From JAAXHH01 sp965248395 (GTDB taxonomy: Bacteria; JAAXHH01), in NCBI GenBank assembly GCA_965248395.1, contig OZ252103.1, positions 1,736,001 to 1,800,000 on the forward strand: a DNA stretch of 64,000 nt, given 5' to 3'. This document shows positions 1-8,470 of the stretch, in pieces. Each line of letters starts with the position of its first letter. Within the stretch, counting starts at the first letter, position 1. Made by a program: the position numbers and the translations under genes. The notes under the pieces were generated by a model. That model had not been told where the DNA came from. It made no database searches and was given only the letters and a program-made list of their open reading frames with translations.

Positions 1-128
1 CGGGTGCCGTCGACGATGGTTACGATGTTTTTACAGGTCTCTCGACTAAGAGAATATACCGCGCGGTTTCATGGTGAGGCAAGGTGTTTTGTCCCAGGCG
101 ATTAACCGGGATTCCGAGGTAAATTCGC

Positions 129-157
129 TTGACTAGCCTCAGGCATCGCGCTATACT
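129..157 (+). promoter_or_regulatory. Sigma-70-type promoter upstream of ssb
   Basis: TTGACT at 129-134 and TATACT at 152-157 are separated by exactly 17 bases, each one base from the sigma-70 consensus. An AAGGAG ribosome-binding site follows at 189-194, eight bases before the ssb ATG at 203. This is the best-formed promoter I see in the window. The first 128 bases contain no gene I can support. Confidence 0.6.
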
Positions 158-202
158 CATTTCATCCATCCCAATGGATTTTCCTGATAAGGAGCAACCT
201 TA

Positions 203-661
203 ATGGCCAGTCTAAACAAAGTCATTCTGATCGGTAATCTGGGCGCGGACCCCGAGATGAGATACACCCCTTCCGGCCGGGCCGTGGTCAATTTCCGCAT
301 GGCCACGACGCGACATTGGAACACGCAGGACGGAGAACGGCGGGAAGAGACGGAATGGCACCGGATCGTCGCCTTTTCCAAACTGGCGGAGATTTGTGGT
401 CAATATCTGAAAAAGGGCGCCCCTGTGTATGTTGAAGGCCGGCTTCAAACCCGTTCCTGGGAAGATCAGAGCGGGATGAAACGGTACTCGACCGAGATTG
501 TTGCGAACGAGATGCAGATGCTGAGTGCCCGCCAGCAGAGCGAACTCGCGTCGGACGTGACCGAACCGTCCGGACCGTCCGGGCCGTCCGGCGGATTGGG
601 CAATACCGCACCGGATGAACCGACTTCCTCGCCCGAGGCCGACGACGATCTTCCATTTTGA
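203..661 (+). CDS. ssb: Single-stranded DNA-binding protein
   Basis: SSB protects single-stranded DNA and recruits replication and repair proteins. The 152 residues start with the typical LNKVILIGNLGADPE OB-fold entry and carry the EWHRIVAF and VYVEGRL strands. A short Gly/Ser/Pro linker (residues about 118-140) leads to the acidic tip DDDLPF, which is the peptide that binds partner proteins. The linker is built from tandem CCGTCCGG-type units (568-592), so its length may vary between strains. The start is fixed by AAGGAG at 189-194. It is the first gene of a plus-strand series; the regulator gene follows after 70 bases. Confidence 0.97.
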   Translation: MASLNKVILIGNLGADPEMRYTPSGRAVVNFRMATTRHWNTQDGERREETEWHRIVAFSKLAEICGQYLKKGAPVYVEGRLQTRSWEDQSGMKRYSTEIVANEMQMLSARQQSELASDVTEPSGPSGPSGGLGNTAPDEPTSSPEADDDLPF

Positions 662-731
662 CGCCCAGCGAGGCAGAGTCCGTTCGTCGACGCCGGCTGT
701 TCCGTTCCCCGTGGGCCTGTAGTGAGAACCC

Positions 732-1430
732 ATGACCGTTAGACTTAGCGGCAACGGGCTTCCTCGTATTTCGATTCTGACCGCCCGGCTGGAACCCGTT
801 GAACCGCTGATCAGATGGTTGAACGGCGCAGGTTACCTGTTAACGGAGTTGCACTACACCTCCGTAGAAGACATCCACGCCCGCATTCCGGCTTCGGATA
901 TCCTGCTCATCCATACCAACCGGCCCCGCTCGGACGTCTCGTTCGTCCTGGACGAACTGCGGTCGGGACAATTCCGCCAGGTGCCCGCGGTAATCGTGCT
1001 CACCGTTTGCGACACGATCGGCGATATCGACGTCACCCGGGGGATCGACGATTTCATCTGCGCGCCCTACAATCCCCACGAGGTCGATCTGCGCATCAAG
1101 AATGTCCTGTGGCGCCGTCACAGCATACAGATCCAGGACATGATCGTCTGGGGCGACCTGCTCATCAACCTCGGCAACTACGAAGTCTCGATCAGGGGCA
1201 AGGCGATCGACCTCACACTCAAGGAATACGAACTGCTCAAGCATCTGGCCAGGCACAGGGGCCGGGTATTCACGCGGGATGAACTGTTGACCGCCGTCTG
1301 GGGATACGATTATTTCAGCGGTACGAGGACCGTGGACGTGCACGTGAGGCGGCTGCGGATGAAGATCGAACGCCACGGGGTGCATATCATTACAACCGTC
1401 CGGGGCGTCGGGTACAAGTTCGGTGAATGA
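732..1430 (+). CDS. OmpR-type response regulator with degenerate receiver domain
   Basis: The protein has 232 residues. The C-terminal half (about 135-232) is a clear OmpR/PhoB winged helix: LTLKEYELLKHLARHRGRVFTR, VWGYDYF, TVDVHVRRLRMKIE, IITTVRGVGYKF. The N-terminal half has the receiver layout but lacks the phosphorylation machinery. The usual acidic pair after strand 1 reads T17-A18, the phospho-acceptor aspartate position reads His61 (DILLIHTNRP), and the strand-5 lysine reads Ala111 (DFICAPYNP). It probably binds DNA without phosphorelay control. No histidine kinase is adjacent. Its last 8 bases overlap the next gene, so the two are likely co-transcribed; the regulated genes are unknown. 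Confidence 0.85.
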   Translation: MTVRLSGNGLPRISILTARLEPVEPLIRWLNGAGYLLTELHYTSVEDIHARIPASDILLIHTNRPRSDVSFVLDELRSGQFRQVPAVIVLTVCDTIGDIDVTRGIDDFICAPYNPHEVDLRIKNVLWRRHSIQIQDMIVWGDLLINLGNYEVSIRGKAIDLTLKEYELLKHLARHRGRVFTRDELLTAVWGYDYFSGTRTVDVHVRRLRMKIERHGVHIITTVRGVGYKFGE

Positions 1431-3174
1431 AATGCGTATGGCAAGGTTGATCATAGTCGCCTCCGTGTGCCTTCTCCTGGGGTGCGCGTACTACAATACC
1501 TTCTACAACGCCAGGAAAGCCTTCAAGGAAGGGGAACGCATACGTCATAGCCAGTCGCTGCCCGACGGCAGTGTGCCACCCCTGGCCCTGGCGTCATACG
1601 AACTCGCGATAGAAAACGCGGGGCTCCTCCTGCGGGACCATCCCGGAAGTTCCCTGGTCGACGACGCGCTGGTCCTGATCGGTGACGCCCTGGCGATCCA
1701 GGGGCAGCACCCGCAGGCCATTAAACGGTATGAGCAGGTCCTCAGGCTGTTCCCCGACAGCGAATTTGGCGGGCACTGTCTTTTTTCACTGGGCAAAAGC
1801 TACCTCGGCGCGGGCGATACCACCCGGGCCGATGAACACCTGGACCGTTTCATACGGGAATACCCCGGCAGCGACCGGTCCTCGGACGCCTACATGCTCC
1901 GAGGCGAGATAGCCTTTGACAGCGGCCGCTATGAGGAGTCCGTTTCCCGTTTCGACTTCTTTCTGAAAACGCTTCCCGGCAACGACCGGCAAGCGGATGC
2001 CCTGTACTACATCGCGCGGTCCAACCTGGAAATGAATCGATTTGCCGAAGCGCGGGATCTCTTCGAACAGGTCATCGAGCAGTCCCGGACGAAGGCGTTG
2101 AGGTACCGGGCGGGTTACATGGTAGGCGAAAGCCTGCGTCGAGAGGGGGAATACCCGGACGCGCTCGAAGTGTTCGAATCGTTGCTGGAACAGCGCGGCT
2201 ACGAGGACTACCATCCCGAAATCATGCTGGCCATGGCCGCATGCCAGGTTGCATTGGGCAGGAATGAAGAAGCCGTATCCCGGTATGAAGCCGTAATGTC
2301 CCTTTACGAGAACGACGGCGGTTACGACGAAGAAGTGTCGCAGGCCATGTTCGAACTTGGCGAACTGTACAGAAACGCGGGCGAACTTGAGCTGGCGGAA
2401 CAGAGGTACGCAGACGCGCTGCGCAAGAGCCCCCGGTCCTTCTGGGTCAGAAACGAATCGGATCGGAAGAACCGGGCCATACGCGAATTGCGGCGGTTGA
2501 ACCAGAACATCGAGAACATGCTGAGCGCGCTGGCATCGACGAGAGCTCGCGAAGATACCGGGCCCACCGGCGCTTCGAACACCGCGAGGTTGTTGGAAAA
2601 CGTGGTCGGGCTTCGATTTCAACTGGCCGAACACTACCTGTTCCAGCTGGACATGGCCGACTCCGCATCAAGCCAGTATCGTTCCATCGAAAACGAGTCG
2701 GCCGATCCCTCCCTGGCTGCCAAGGCGGCCTTCGCGCGGGCGTGGGTTCTCGACGAAGTATTTCGCAACAACGAACACGCAGAATCCGTGTACGACTCTA
2801 TTATCGTGAAATACGCCGGGACGGCTCACGCCGTGGAAGCGGCCATCGTGCTGTCGAGACAGGTCGAGGGAGAACTTCCCCAGGAGCGGATGTTTGCCGA
2901 GGCGGAGCGGTTGTTGTTCGAAGCGGACCAGCCCGAGGCCGCGTACAGGCTCTACGAACTTGTCGTCAGTCGTTACCCGGACGGCGAATTCGCGCCCCGG
3001 GCGCTCTTCGCCCTGGGCTGGCTCGCCGAGACGCGATACGGCGATCCTGAAAAGGCCCTGGAAAGCTACCGTGAAATCGTAGACCGGTATCCCGGGTCAG
3101 ACCAGGCGAGGTCCGTACGCGACAAGATACGCCTCATGGAAGAACTGCGCCCGGACACTGAGCCCGACAAATGA
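1423..3174 (+). CDS. Tetratricopeptide-repeat outer-membrane lipoprotein
   Basis: This 583-residue protein starts with a short basic segment, a hydrophobic stretch and a lipobox LLLGC (Cys21 from the GTG start), so it should be a lipid-anchored periplasmic protein. The mature part opens with CAYYNTFYNAR and then runs as TPR or BamD-like helical repeats, with recurring YPGSD, FPDSEFGGHCLFSLGKSYL and YPDGEFAPRALFALGWLAE units. The role is scaffolding; I cannot name the partner. The GTG start at 1423 overlaps the regulator stop; ATGs at 1432 or 1438 would also leave a good signal peptide. It sits 8 bases into the regulator gene and upstream of the pyr genes. Confidence 0.85.
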   Translation: MNEMRMARLIIVASVCLLLGCAYYNTFYNARKAFKEGERIRHSQSLPDGSVPPLALASYELAIENAGLLLRDHPGSSLVDDALVLIGDALAIQGQHPQAIKRYEQVLRLFPDSEFGGHCLFSLGKSYLGAGDTTRADEHLDRFIREYPGSDRSSDAYMLRGEIAFDSGRYEESVSRFDFFLKTLPGNDRQADALYYIARSNLEMNRFAEARDLFEQVIEQSRTKALRYRAGYMVGESLRREGEYPDALEVFESLLEQRGYEDYHPEIMLAMAACQVALGRNEEAVSRYEAVMSLYENDGGYDEEVSQAMFELGELYRNAGELELAEQRYADALRKSPRSFWVRNESDRKNRAIRELRRLNQNIENMLSALASTRAREDTGPTGASNTARLLENVVGLRFQLAEHYLFQLDMADSASSQYRSIENESADPSLAAKAAFARAWVLDEVFRNNEHAESVYDSIIVKYAGTAHAVEAAIVLSRQVEGELPQERMFAEAERLLFEADQPEAAYRLYELVVSRYPDGEFAPRALFALGWLAETRYGDPEKALESYREIVDRYPGSDQARSVRDKIRLMEELRPDTEPDK

Positions 3175-3322
3175 TACGTTGACTTACGTCCCGGTTGGTT
3201 GTATCGTAGTGAAGCGTAAGCTGGAAGGGCAAGCGACCCGGCATCGCCGCGTCTTCCGGGAAACGGAGGACTCGCGGTTTCCGGATGTGACAAGTACCCC
3301 GTCCACCTCACAGCAAGCGAGC

Positions 3323-4183
3323 ATGTCGACCATCCCCATCTGCCAGTATGACGCCGAGATCCAGTCAAACTGTGAAATCGGTCCCAACCTTTACTGGATC
3401 GACCTGCTGGCGCCCGACATCACCCGCCACGCCCTGCCTGGACATTTTGTACACCTGATCGCTTCTGACGTTTCGACGGACAGCAGACGGCAGACCTGGC
3501 TTCGTCACACGCCCCTCCTCAGGCGCCCTTTCAGCATCGCCGAGCGTGATCCGGAAAACGGTGTCTTCGGTCTCATCTACAGAGTCGTCGGCGGCGGAAC
3601 CGAGATTCTGGCCATGCGACGCAGCGGAGAACGCGTCAACGTACTCGGTCCCCTGGGACGGCCGCTTGAGCCGGTACGGGCGGGGCGACCCGTTACTATG
3701 GTCGCGGGAGGCGTCGGTGTGGCGCCTTTTCTTTCCCTGGTACAGGAGACGATCCGGGATCGGCGGGCGAACCCGGAAGAAATGACCGTGTTGTTTGGCG
3801 CGGCGACGGCAGGTCTGCTGAGCGGGGAAGAAAAGTTCCGTCAACTGGGCATCGCCGTCAAACTGGCGACAGATGACGGATCGACCGGCTGTCACGGCCT
3901 CGTGACGCAGCTACTGGAGCGGGAACTGGCCGTGTCGCCCCGCAACTGCGCCTACCTCTATGCCTGTGGGCCCACCCCCATGATGAGGCGCTGCCAGGAA
4001 ATCGCCCGGGATGAGGGTATCGCCGGGCAGGTGTCCCTGGAGGGGATCATGCCCTGCGGAGTGGGGGTCTGCATGGCCTGTGTCGTTCCCTGTGTCGTTC
4101 CCGGAGATCGATCGTCGCCTCCCCGTTACGAGCGGGTCTGCGACACCGGGCCGGTATTCGACATGCAGGAGGTCGTGTTGTGA
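3323..4183 (+). CDS. pyrK: Dihydroorotate dehydrogenase electron-transfer subunit (PyrK)
   Basis: PyrK passes electrons from the FMN of PyrD through [2Fe-2S] and FAD to NAD+, in the fourth step of UMP synthesis. Seen here: a ferredoxin-reductase-like FAD motif (RRPFSIAERD), an NAD-binding region (VAGGVGVAPFLSL), and a C-terminal cysteine cluster MPCGVGVCMACVVPC followed by the C of VCDTGPVF, which would hold the iron-sulfur cluster. The frame is open back to TTG 3179, but the extra 48 residues look non-homologous, so I place the start at ATG 3323. The stop overlaps the pyrD start. Confidence 0.9.
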   Translation: MSTIPICQYDAEIQSNCEIGPNLYWIDLLAPDITRHALPGHFVHLIASDVSTDSRRQTWLRHTPLLRRPFSIAERDPENGVFGLIYRVVGGGTEILAMRRSGERVNVLGPLGRPLEPVRAGRPVTMVAGGVGVAPFLSLVQETIRDRRANPEEMTVLFGAATAGLLSGEEKFRQLGIAVKLATDDGSTGCHGLVTQLLERELAVSPRNCAYLYACGPTPMMRRCQEIARDEGIAGQVSLEGIMPCGVGVCMACVVPCVVPGDRSSPPRYERVCDTGPVFDMQEVVL

Positions 4184-5130
4184 TGGCGCAGCCCGTTTTA
4201 TCTGTAAGCATCGGATCACTCGAACTGAGAAACCCGGTCCTCGCCGCCTCGGGCACCTTTGGATACGGATCCGAATACGGCAGGTTCGTGGATCTTTCCG
4301 AATTCGGCGGCATCGTCACGAAAACGCTCACGCCGGAACCCTGGCCTGGCAATCCTCCCCCGCGGGCCGCCGAAACGCCCGCCGGCATGCTCAATTCCAT
4401 CGGCCTGCAGAACGTGGGCGTGGAGGCATTCGTCCGGGAAAAGATGCCGTACCTGAGAAAAATGAATACCGCCCTGATCGTAAACGTGGGAGGCGGACCC
4501 GTCGAGGAGTTCGTCCACGTTACCGAAAGACTGGCGGACTGCGAAGGCATTGACGCCCTGGAGATCAACATGTCGTGCCCCAACGTCTCGGGCGGCATGG
4601 ACTTCAGCACCGATCCGCGGCGCGCGGCCGAACTCGTTTCCGCGCTGCGCGGTCTCACGAACCTTCCGCTCATCGCCAAGCTGACACCGAACGTTACGGA
4701 TATCACGCAAATCGCCCGGAGCGTGGAGGAAGCCGGCGCTGACGCCGTTTCGGCCATCAATACCCTTCAGGGCATGGCGGTCGACATCCGGACGCGCCGT
4801 CCCATGCTGGGGGCCGTCACAGGCGGCCTTTCCGGTCCCGCGATCAAACCCGTAGCGGTTGCAGCCGTGTATCGAATCGCCAACCAGGTGAGAATCCCGG
4901 TCATCGGCATCGGGGGGATCATGAGCGCCGAAGACGCCGTGGAGTTCATCGTGGCCGGCGCCACCGCTGTCCAGGTCGGCACAGCCAATTTCGTCGAACC
5001 GAGTGCCGGCGCTACCGTCGCGAGAGAGATGGCCGAATGGTGTGCCGCGTCGGAAGTCCACTCGGTCCGGGGACTTATCGGAAGTATACAGATCCCGTCT
5101 AAAGAGGATGAACCATGTCACCCTTCGTAG
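4180..5130 (+). CDS. pyrD: Dihydroorotate dehydrogenase, class 1B catalytic subunit
   Basis: This enzyme oxidises dihydroorotate to orotate in the cytoplasm, with FMN and the PyrK subunit. The active-site cysteine lies in EINMSCPNVSGG (Cys133), the FMN-binding lysine region is LIAKLTPNVTD, and the phosphate-binding end is VIGIGGIMSAEDAVEFIVAGATAVQVGTANF. The 316-residue length is normal for class 1B, and adjacency to pyrK supports the NAD-linked subclass. AGGAGG at 4167-4172 serves either GTG 4180 or ATG 4183; the ATG shares its A with the pyrK TGA, indicating translational coupling. The 3' end overlaps pyrF by 16 bases. Confidence 0.96.
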   Translation: MMAQPVLSVSIGSLELRNPVLAASGTFGYGSEYGRFVDLSEFGGIVTKTLTPEPWPGNPPPRAAETPAGMLNSIGLQNVGVEAFVREKMPYLRKMNTALIVNVGGGPVEEFVHVTERLADCEGIDALEINMSCPNVSGGMDFSTDPRRAAELVSALRGLTNLPLIAKLTPNVTDITQIARSVEEAGADAVSAINTLQGMAVDIRTRRPMLGAVTGGLSGPAIKPVAVAAVYRIANQVRIPVIGIGGIMSAEDAVEFIVAGATAVQVGTANFVEPSAGATVAREMAEWCAASEVHSVRGLIGSIQIPSKEDEPCHPS

Positions 5131-5927
5131 AACGATTGAACCATGCCCGCGACGCGACGAACAGCCTGGTCTGCGTCGGACTCGATCCCGACCTGGATCG
5201 ATTCCCGGAGCACCTGAAGTCGGAGGGCGACGCGGTGTACGAATTTAACCGGGCGATTATTGAACAGACCTCGGATCTCGTATCCGCCTACAAGCTGAAC
5301 ATCGCGTTTTTCGAGGTCATGGGCTCAAAGGGCTACGAAGTGCTCGAGCGCACGCTCACGATCATTCCGGACGGGGTCGTGGTCATCTGTGACTGCAAGC
5401 GGGGAGACATGGGGAACAGCGCGCGCATGTACGCGCGAGCCCTCTTCGAACATTTCGACTTCGACGCGGTGACCGTCAATCCCTACCAGGGTCGGGACGC
5501 TGTCCAGCCCTTCCTGGACTACACCGACCGGGGGGTTTTCATACTCTGCCTGACTTCCAACCAGAGCGCGCGCGAATTCCAGTACCTGCCCGTCAACGGT
5601 CACCCGCTGTATCTCGAGGTGGCCAGTGTCGCCCAGTCCTGGAATACCGCTCACAACGCGGGCCTGGTCGTAGGCGCCACGCAAGCGGAATCCCTGGCCG
5701 GTATCCGCGATGTAGCGCCCGACATGCCCCTGTTGATACCGGGGATCGGAGCGCAGGGCGGAGACCTGGAAACGGTGATTCGCGAGGGCGCCGACTCGAA
5801 CGGCGGCGGCCTGCTCATCAACTCTTCCCGGGGCATCCTGTACGCGTCCGTCGGCCTTGATTTTGCCGAAGCCGCCCGTGAGGCGACGATACGACTCCGA
5901 GACGAAATAAACGCCCTGCTACCGTGA
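5115..5927 (+). CDS. pyrF: Orotidine 5'-phosphate decarboxylase, type 2
   Basis: PyrF converts OMP to UMP, the last step of the pathway. The motif DCKRGDMGNSA carries catalytic Lys95. The 270-residue length, the VCVGLDPDLDRFPEHL entry and the LLIPGIGAQGGDLE phosphate loop all point to the longer type 2 group of the enzyme rather than the short E. coli type. The ATG lies inside the last 16 bases of pyrD, so pyrK-pyrD-pyrF form a coupled operon. The earlier pathway genes (carAB, pyrB, pyrC, pyrE) are not in this window. Confidence 0.96.
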   Translation: MSPFVERLNHARDATNSLVCVGLDPDLDRFPEHLKSEGDAVYEFNRAIIEQTSDLVSAYKLNIAFFEVMGSKGYEVLERTLTIIPDGVVVICDCKRGDMGNSARMYARALFEHFDFDAVTVNPYQGRDAVQPFLDYTDRGVFILCLTSNQSAREFQYLPVNGHPLYLEVASVAQSWNTAHNAGLVVGATQAESLAGIRDVAPDMPLLIPGIGAQGGDLETVIREGADSNGGGLLINSSRGILYASVGLDFAEAAREATIRLRDEINALLP

Positions 5928-5978
5928 ACATATCCCGTTTCGCCGGGCGAGTTATCCACAATTGAGGACCGTTGACCG

Positions 5979-6551
5979 ATGCGGAACCGGGCCGGGGACA
6001 TGGAGACGAACTTCGAGGTCCGCAGTTTCGATGCGGAGATCACGAAGGAAGCCTATGACAGGCTCCCCAAGCTGCCCCTTTACTTCGTACTGGACAACCT
6101 GCGCAGCGCGTTCAACGTGGGGTCCATTTTCCGGACCTGCGACATCCTGGGGGTGAAGGGCCTGTTTCTGTGCGGTTACACCGCCTGTCCGCCCCATGCC
6201 AAGCTCGAGAAAACCGCCCTGGGCACCATTGATTACGTCCCGTGGCGATATTTCGAAACCGCCGTTGAAGCGGTCAGTTGCATCCAGGGTCTCGGCGTAG
6301 AGGTGTGGGCAGCCGAAACGACCTCCGGTTCGGTCCCGTACATCGAAGCGGAGTTTCCGGCCGAACTGGCCATCGTGCTGGGCAACGAGGCGCTGGGGGT
6401 AAGCCGAGGCGTGCTGGACCTTTGCGACGGACTGATCGAGATCCCCACGCGCGGCTACAAAAACTCGCTGAACGTGGCGTCCGCCTGCGCGGTCCTGGGA
6501 TTCAAGGCGCTGGAGGAAATGGAAGGGGTTCGGGACGATCCGTCCAGATGA
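5979..6551 (+). CDS. SpoU/TrmH-family RNA 2'-O-methyltransferase
   Basis: The protein has 190 residues with all three SPOUT-fold SpoU motifs: NVGSIFRTCD (motif 1, after LDNLRSAF), IVLGNEALGVS (motif 2, which forms the knotted AdoMet site), and IPTRGYKNSLNVASA (motif 3). It should methylate a ribose 2'-OH in tRNA or rRNA using AdoMet. It lacks an N-terminal substrate domain, like TrmL and small TrmH relatives, so the exact target is unclear. It lies 51 bases after pyrF, and its 3' end faces hemQ with only 13 bases between the stops. Confidence 0.9.
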   Translation: MRNRAGDMETNFEVRSFDAEITKEAYDRLPKLPLYFVLDNLRSAFNVGSIFRTCDILGVKGLFLCGYTACPPHAKLEKTALGTIDYVPWRYFETAVEAVSCIQGLGVEVWAAETTSGSVPYIEAEFPAELAIVLGNEALGVSRGVLDLCDGLIEIPTRGYKNSLNVASACAVLGFKALEEMEGVRDDPSR

Positions 6552-6564
6552 AACCGCAGGATCG

Positions 6565-7311
6565 TTACGGGGTGCTTGACCAGGTTTTCTTGCCGACGAA
6601 AAAAGGACCCAGCGAATCAATGTACAGGGCGGTCTGCTGGGTCTTTCGCATGTCCTGGACGACCCGGGAGAGCGGGTATAGCGCCTTGCCGAGCAGTCCG
6701 ATGACGAAATCGTTGTCCGCCTCGTCGAGTCCGTAGCAGGCCAGGCGAATGTCGTGGGCGAAGTCGGCCCGGCCGTAGGCCCGGCCGATGTGCGCGTGTT
6801 CCATCAGGATCTGCCGCTGTTCCTTGTGCTCGAGGCGGGCGAATGAGCCGTTACGCCGCAACGGATACCAGATGGCCCAGGGCCAGTCGGGATTCAGCAC
6901 GGTATTTCGCGGTCTGCGGATAAGGGATTCTCGCAGGTCCGGTTCGAATCCCATGGAATAGGTCCTGCCGAACATCGTCATGTTTTCACGGCGTTCCAGC
7001 GCGTCGAAGGGACTGCCGGTCAACAGGTCACGCACATCGGTTACGAAGGTATCGGGATCTTTTGCGAGGAACTGCACGCCGATCCCCGTGGGATCGTTGA
7101 CATCCAGGTAGACCGCGGAATCCAGTCCGGACTCTCTCAGCGCGGTGACGATGCTTTCAACCGTGCTCGAGGCCAGGCGCGCGGCACTGTTCTTGGCAAG
7201 GGTGAACACGTTGAGCTGCAAGTACAGCCGCTCTTCGCTGGTCTGGGGCTGCCCGTCGACGGGCGCTCCGTGTTCGAGTATGTCGGGGATCCCGCCTGTG
7301 TCTTCGTTCAC
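6565..7311 (-). CDS. hemQ: Chlorite-dismutase-family coproheme decarboxylase (HemQ-like)
   Basis: HemQ (ChdC) decarboxylates coproheme III to heme b using peroxide. The 248 residues match the chlorite-dismutase fold: WYPLRRNGSFARL (Tyr149, the likely radical tyrosine), LMEHAHIGRAYG, then DFAHDIRLACYGLD with His186 as the expected proximal heme ligand, and the tail LRxTxx...FFVGKK. I assign HemQ rather than chlorite dismutase because a ferrochelatase gene lies divergently next to it, as expected for the coproporphyrin-dependent heme route. About 25 residues at the N-terminus look like an unconserved extension. It would be a soluble cytoplasmic oligomer. Confidence 0.85.
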   Translation of the reverse strand: MNEDTGGIPDILEHGAPVDGQPQTSEERLYLQLNVFTLAKNSAARLASSTVESIVTALRESGLDSAVYLDVNDPTGIGVQFLAKDPDTFVTDVRDLLTGSPFDALERRENMTMFGRTYSMGFEPDLRESLIRRPRNTVLNPDWPWAIWYPLRRNGSFARLEHKEQRQILMEHAHIGRAYGRADFAHDIRLACYGLDEADNDFVIGLLGKALYPLSRVVQDMRKTQQTALYIDSLGPFFVGKKTWSSTP

Positions 7312-7441
7312 GTCGCTTCCTTATGGCGTCCTCGATGATTCCCGCGATGATTTCAGTGGTCCAGCCGTGGGTAAAATATGGGGGTAAGGGGAGCATGGCA
7401 AGCAAATACCGGGGTATAAAACCTCATGGGGAGTCCGTCTT

Positions 7442-8446
7442 TTGAGCTACGACGCGTTGCTGCTGGTTTCGTTTGGAGGGCCCGAGGGAACCGGCGATGT
7501 CATCCCCTTTCTCGAGCGGGTGCTGAGGGGCCGGCGCGTCCCCAGGGAACGCATGATGGAGGTCGCGGAACACTACCATTGCTTCGGCGGTGTCAGCCCG
7601 ATCAACGCGCAGAACCGTAATCTGATCTCGGCCCTGGAAAGGGAGTTGAAGGCCCGTAGCCTGACCTTACCGGTATACTGGGGAAACCGTAACTGGCATC
7701 CCCTGTTGCCGGATACGGTCCGCCAAATGGCACGGGACGGGATTCAACGGGCGCTTGCCGTCGTCACTTCCGCCTATAGCTCGTATTCCAACTGCCGGCA
7801 ATACCTGGAGAATATCGAGGAAGCCCGGCGCGAGGCAGGAAACGGCGCCCCGGTGATAGACAAGGGCAGGCCCTTTTTCCATCACCCGGGTTTCATCGAA
7901 ACGATGTCGGAGCGCGTTCGGTCCGCGCTGGAACAACTGCCGGTGGAAGGCCGGGCGTCGGCGCACCTCGTGTATACCGCCCACAGCATACCCGTGGCCA
8001 TGGCCCGGGGTTGTTCATACGAAGTGCAGCTCCGGGAAGCGTCCCGGCTGATCAGCGAGAGCGTAGGCGCATCCACCTGGGCGCTCACCTTTCAAAGCCG
8101 CAGCGGTCCGCCCGCGCAGCCTTGGCTGGAACCCGACGTGTGCGATTTCATCCGGTCGATCCACGCGGAGCTCGGGGTCCGGAATATCGTGGTGGTCCCC
8201 GTGGGTTTCATCTCGGACCACATGGAAGTGGTTTACGATCTGGACGTGGAAGCGCGGGCATGCTGCGATGAACTCGGCGTCCGCATGGTCCGGGCGGAAA
8301 CGGCGGGAACCCATCCGCGGTTCGTGAGGATGATCGCGGAACTCGTCGAGGAGCGCCTGTCGGTATCGACGGCACGGCCAACCGTGGGTGTGCTGGATCC
8401 CTGGCCGGACCGCTGCCCGCTCGACTGCTGTCCTTCCGGAAGGTAA
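7442..8446 (+). CDS. hemH: Ferrochelatase, probably coproporphyrin III type (HemH/CpfC)
   Basis: It inserts Fe2+ into a porphyrin. The 334-residue sequence starts YDALLLVSFGGPEG, with CFGGVSPINAQNRNL following, and carries the catalytic-histidine motif VYTAHSIPVAM (His181) and the GF(I/V)SDHMEVVYDLD segment with the second metal-site acidic residues. The start is TTG, preceded by GGGGAG at 7427-7432; no ATG in this frame fits the conserved N-terminus. With hemQ across a 130-base divergent spacer, the most likely substrate is coproporphyrin III rather than protoporphyrin IX, but sequence alone does not prove this. Confidence 0.92.
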   Translation: MSYDALLLVSFGGPEGTGDVIPFLERVLRGRRVPRERMMEVAEHYHCFGGVSPINAQNRNLISALERELKARSLTLPVYWGNRNWHPLLPDTVRQMARDGIQRALAVVTSAYSSYSNCRQYLENIEEARREAGNGAPVIDKGRPFFHHPGFIETMSERVRSALEQLPVEGRASAHLVYTAHSIPVAMARGCSYEVQLREASRLISESVGASTWALTFQSRSGPPAQPWLEPDVCDFIRSIHAELGVRNIVVVPVGFISDHMEVVYDLDVEARACCDELGVRMVRAETAGTHPRFVRMIAELVEERLSVSTARPTVGVLDPWPDRCPLDCCPSGR

Positions 8447-8470
8447 AGCGACGGCAAAGGGCCGAGCGCC

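Noticed and set aside
6935..6960. GGTTCGAATCC resembling a tRNA T-loop
   Set aside because: It lies inside the hemQ coding sequence, where it encodes the conserved MGFEPDLRE region, and no cloverleaf surrounds it.
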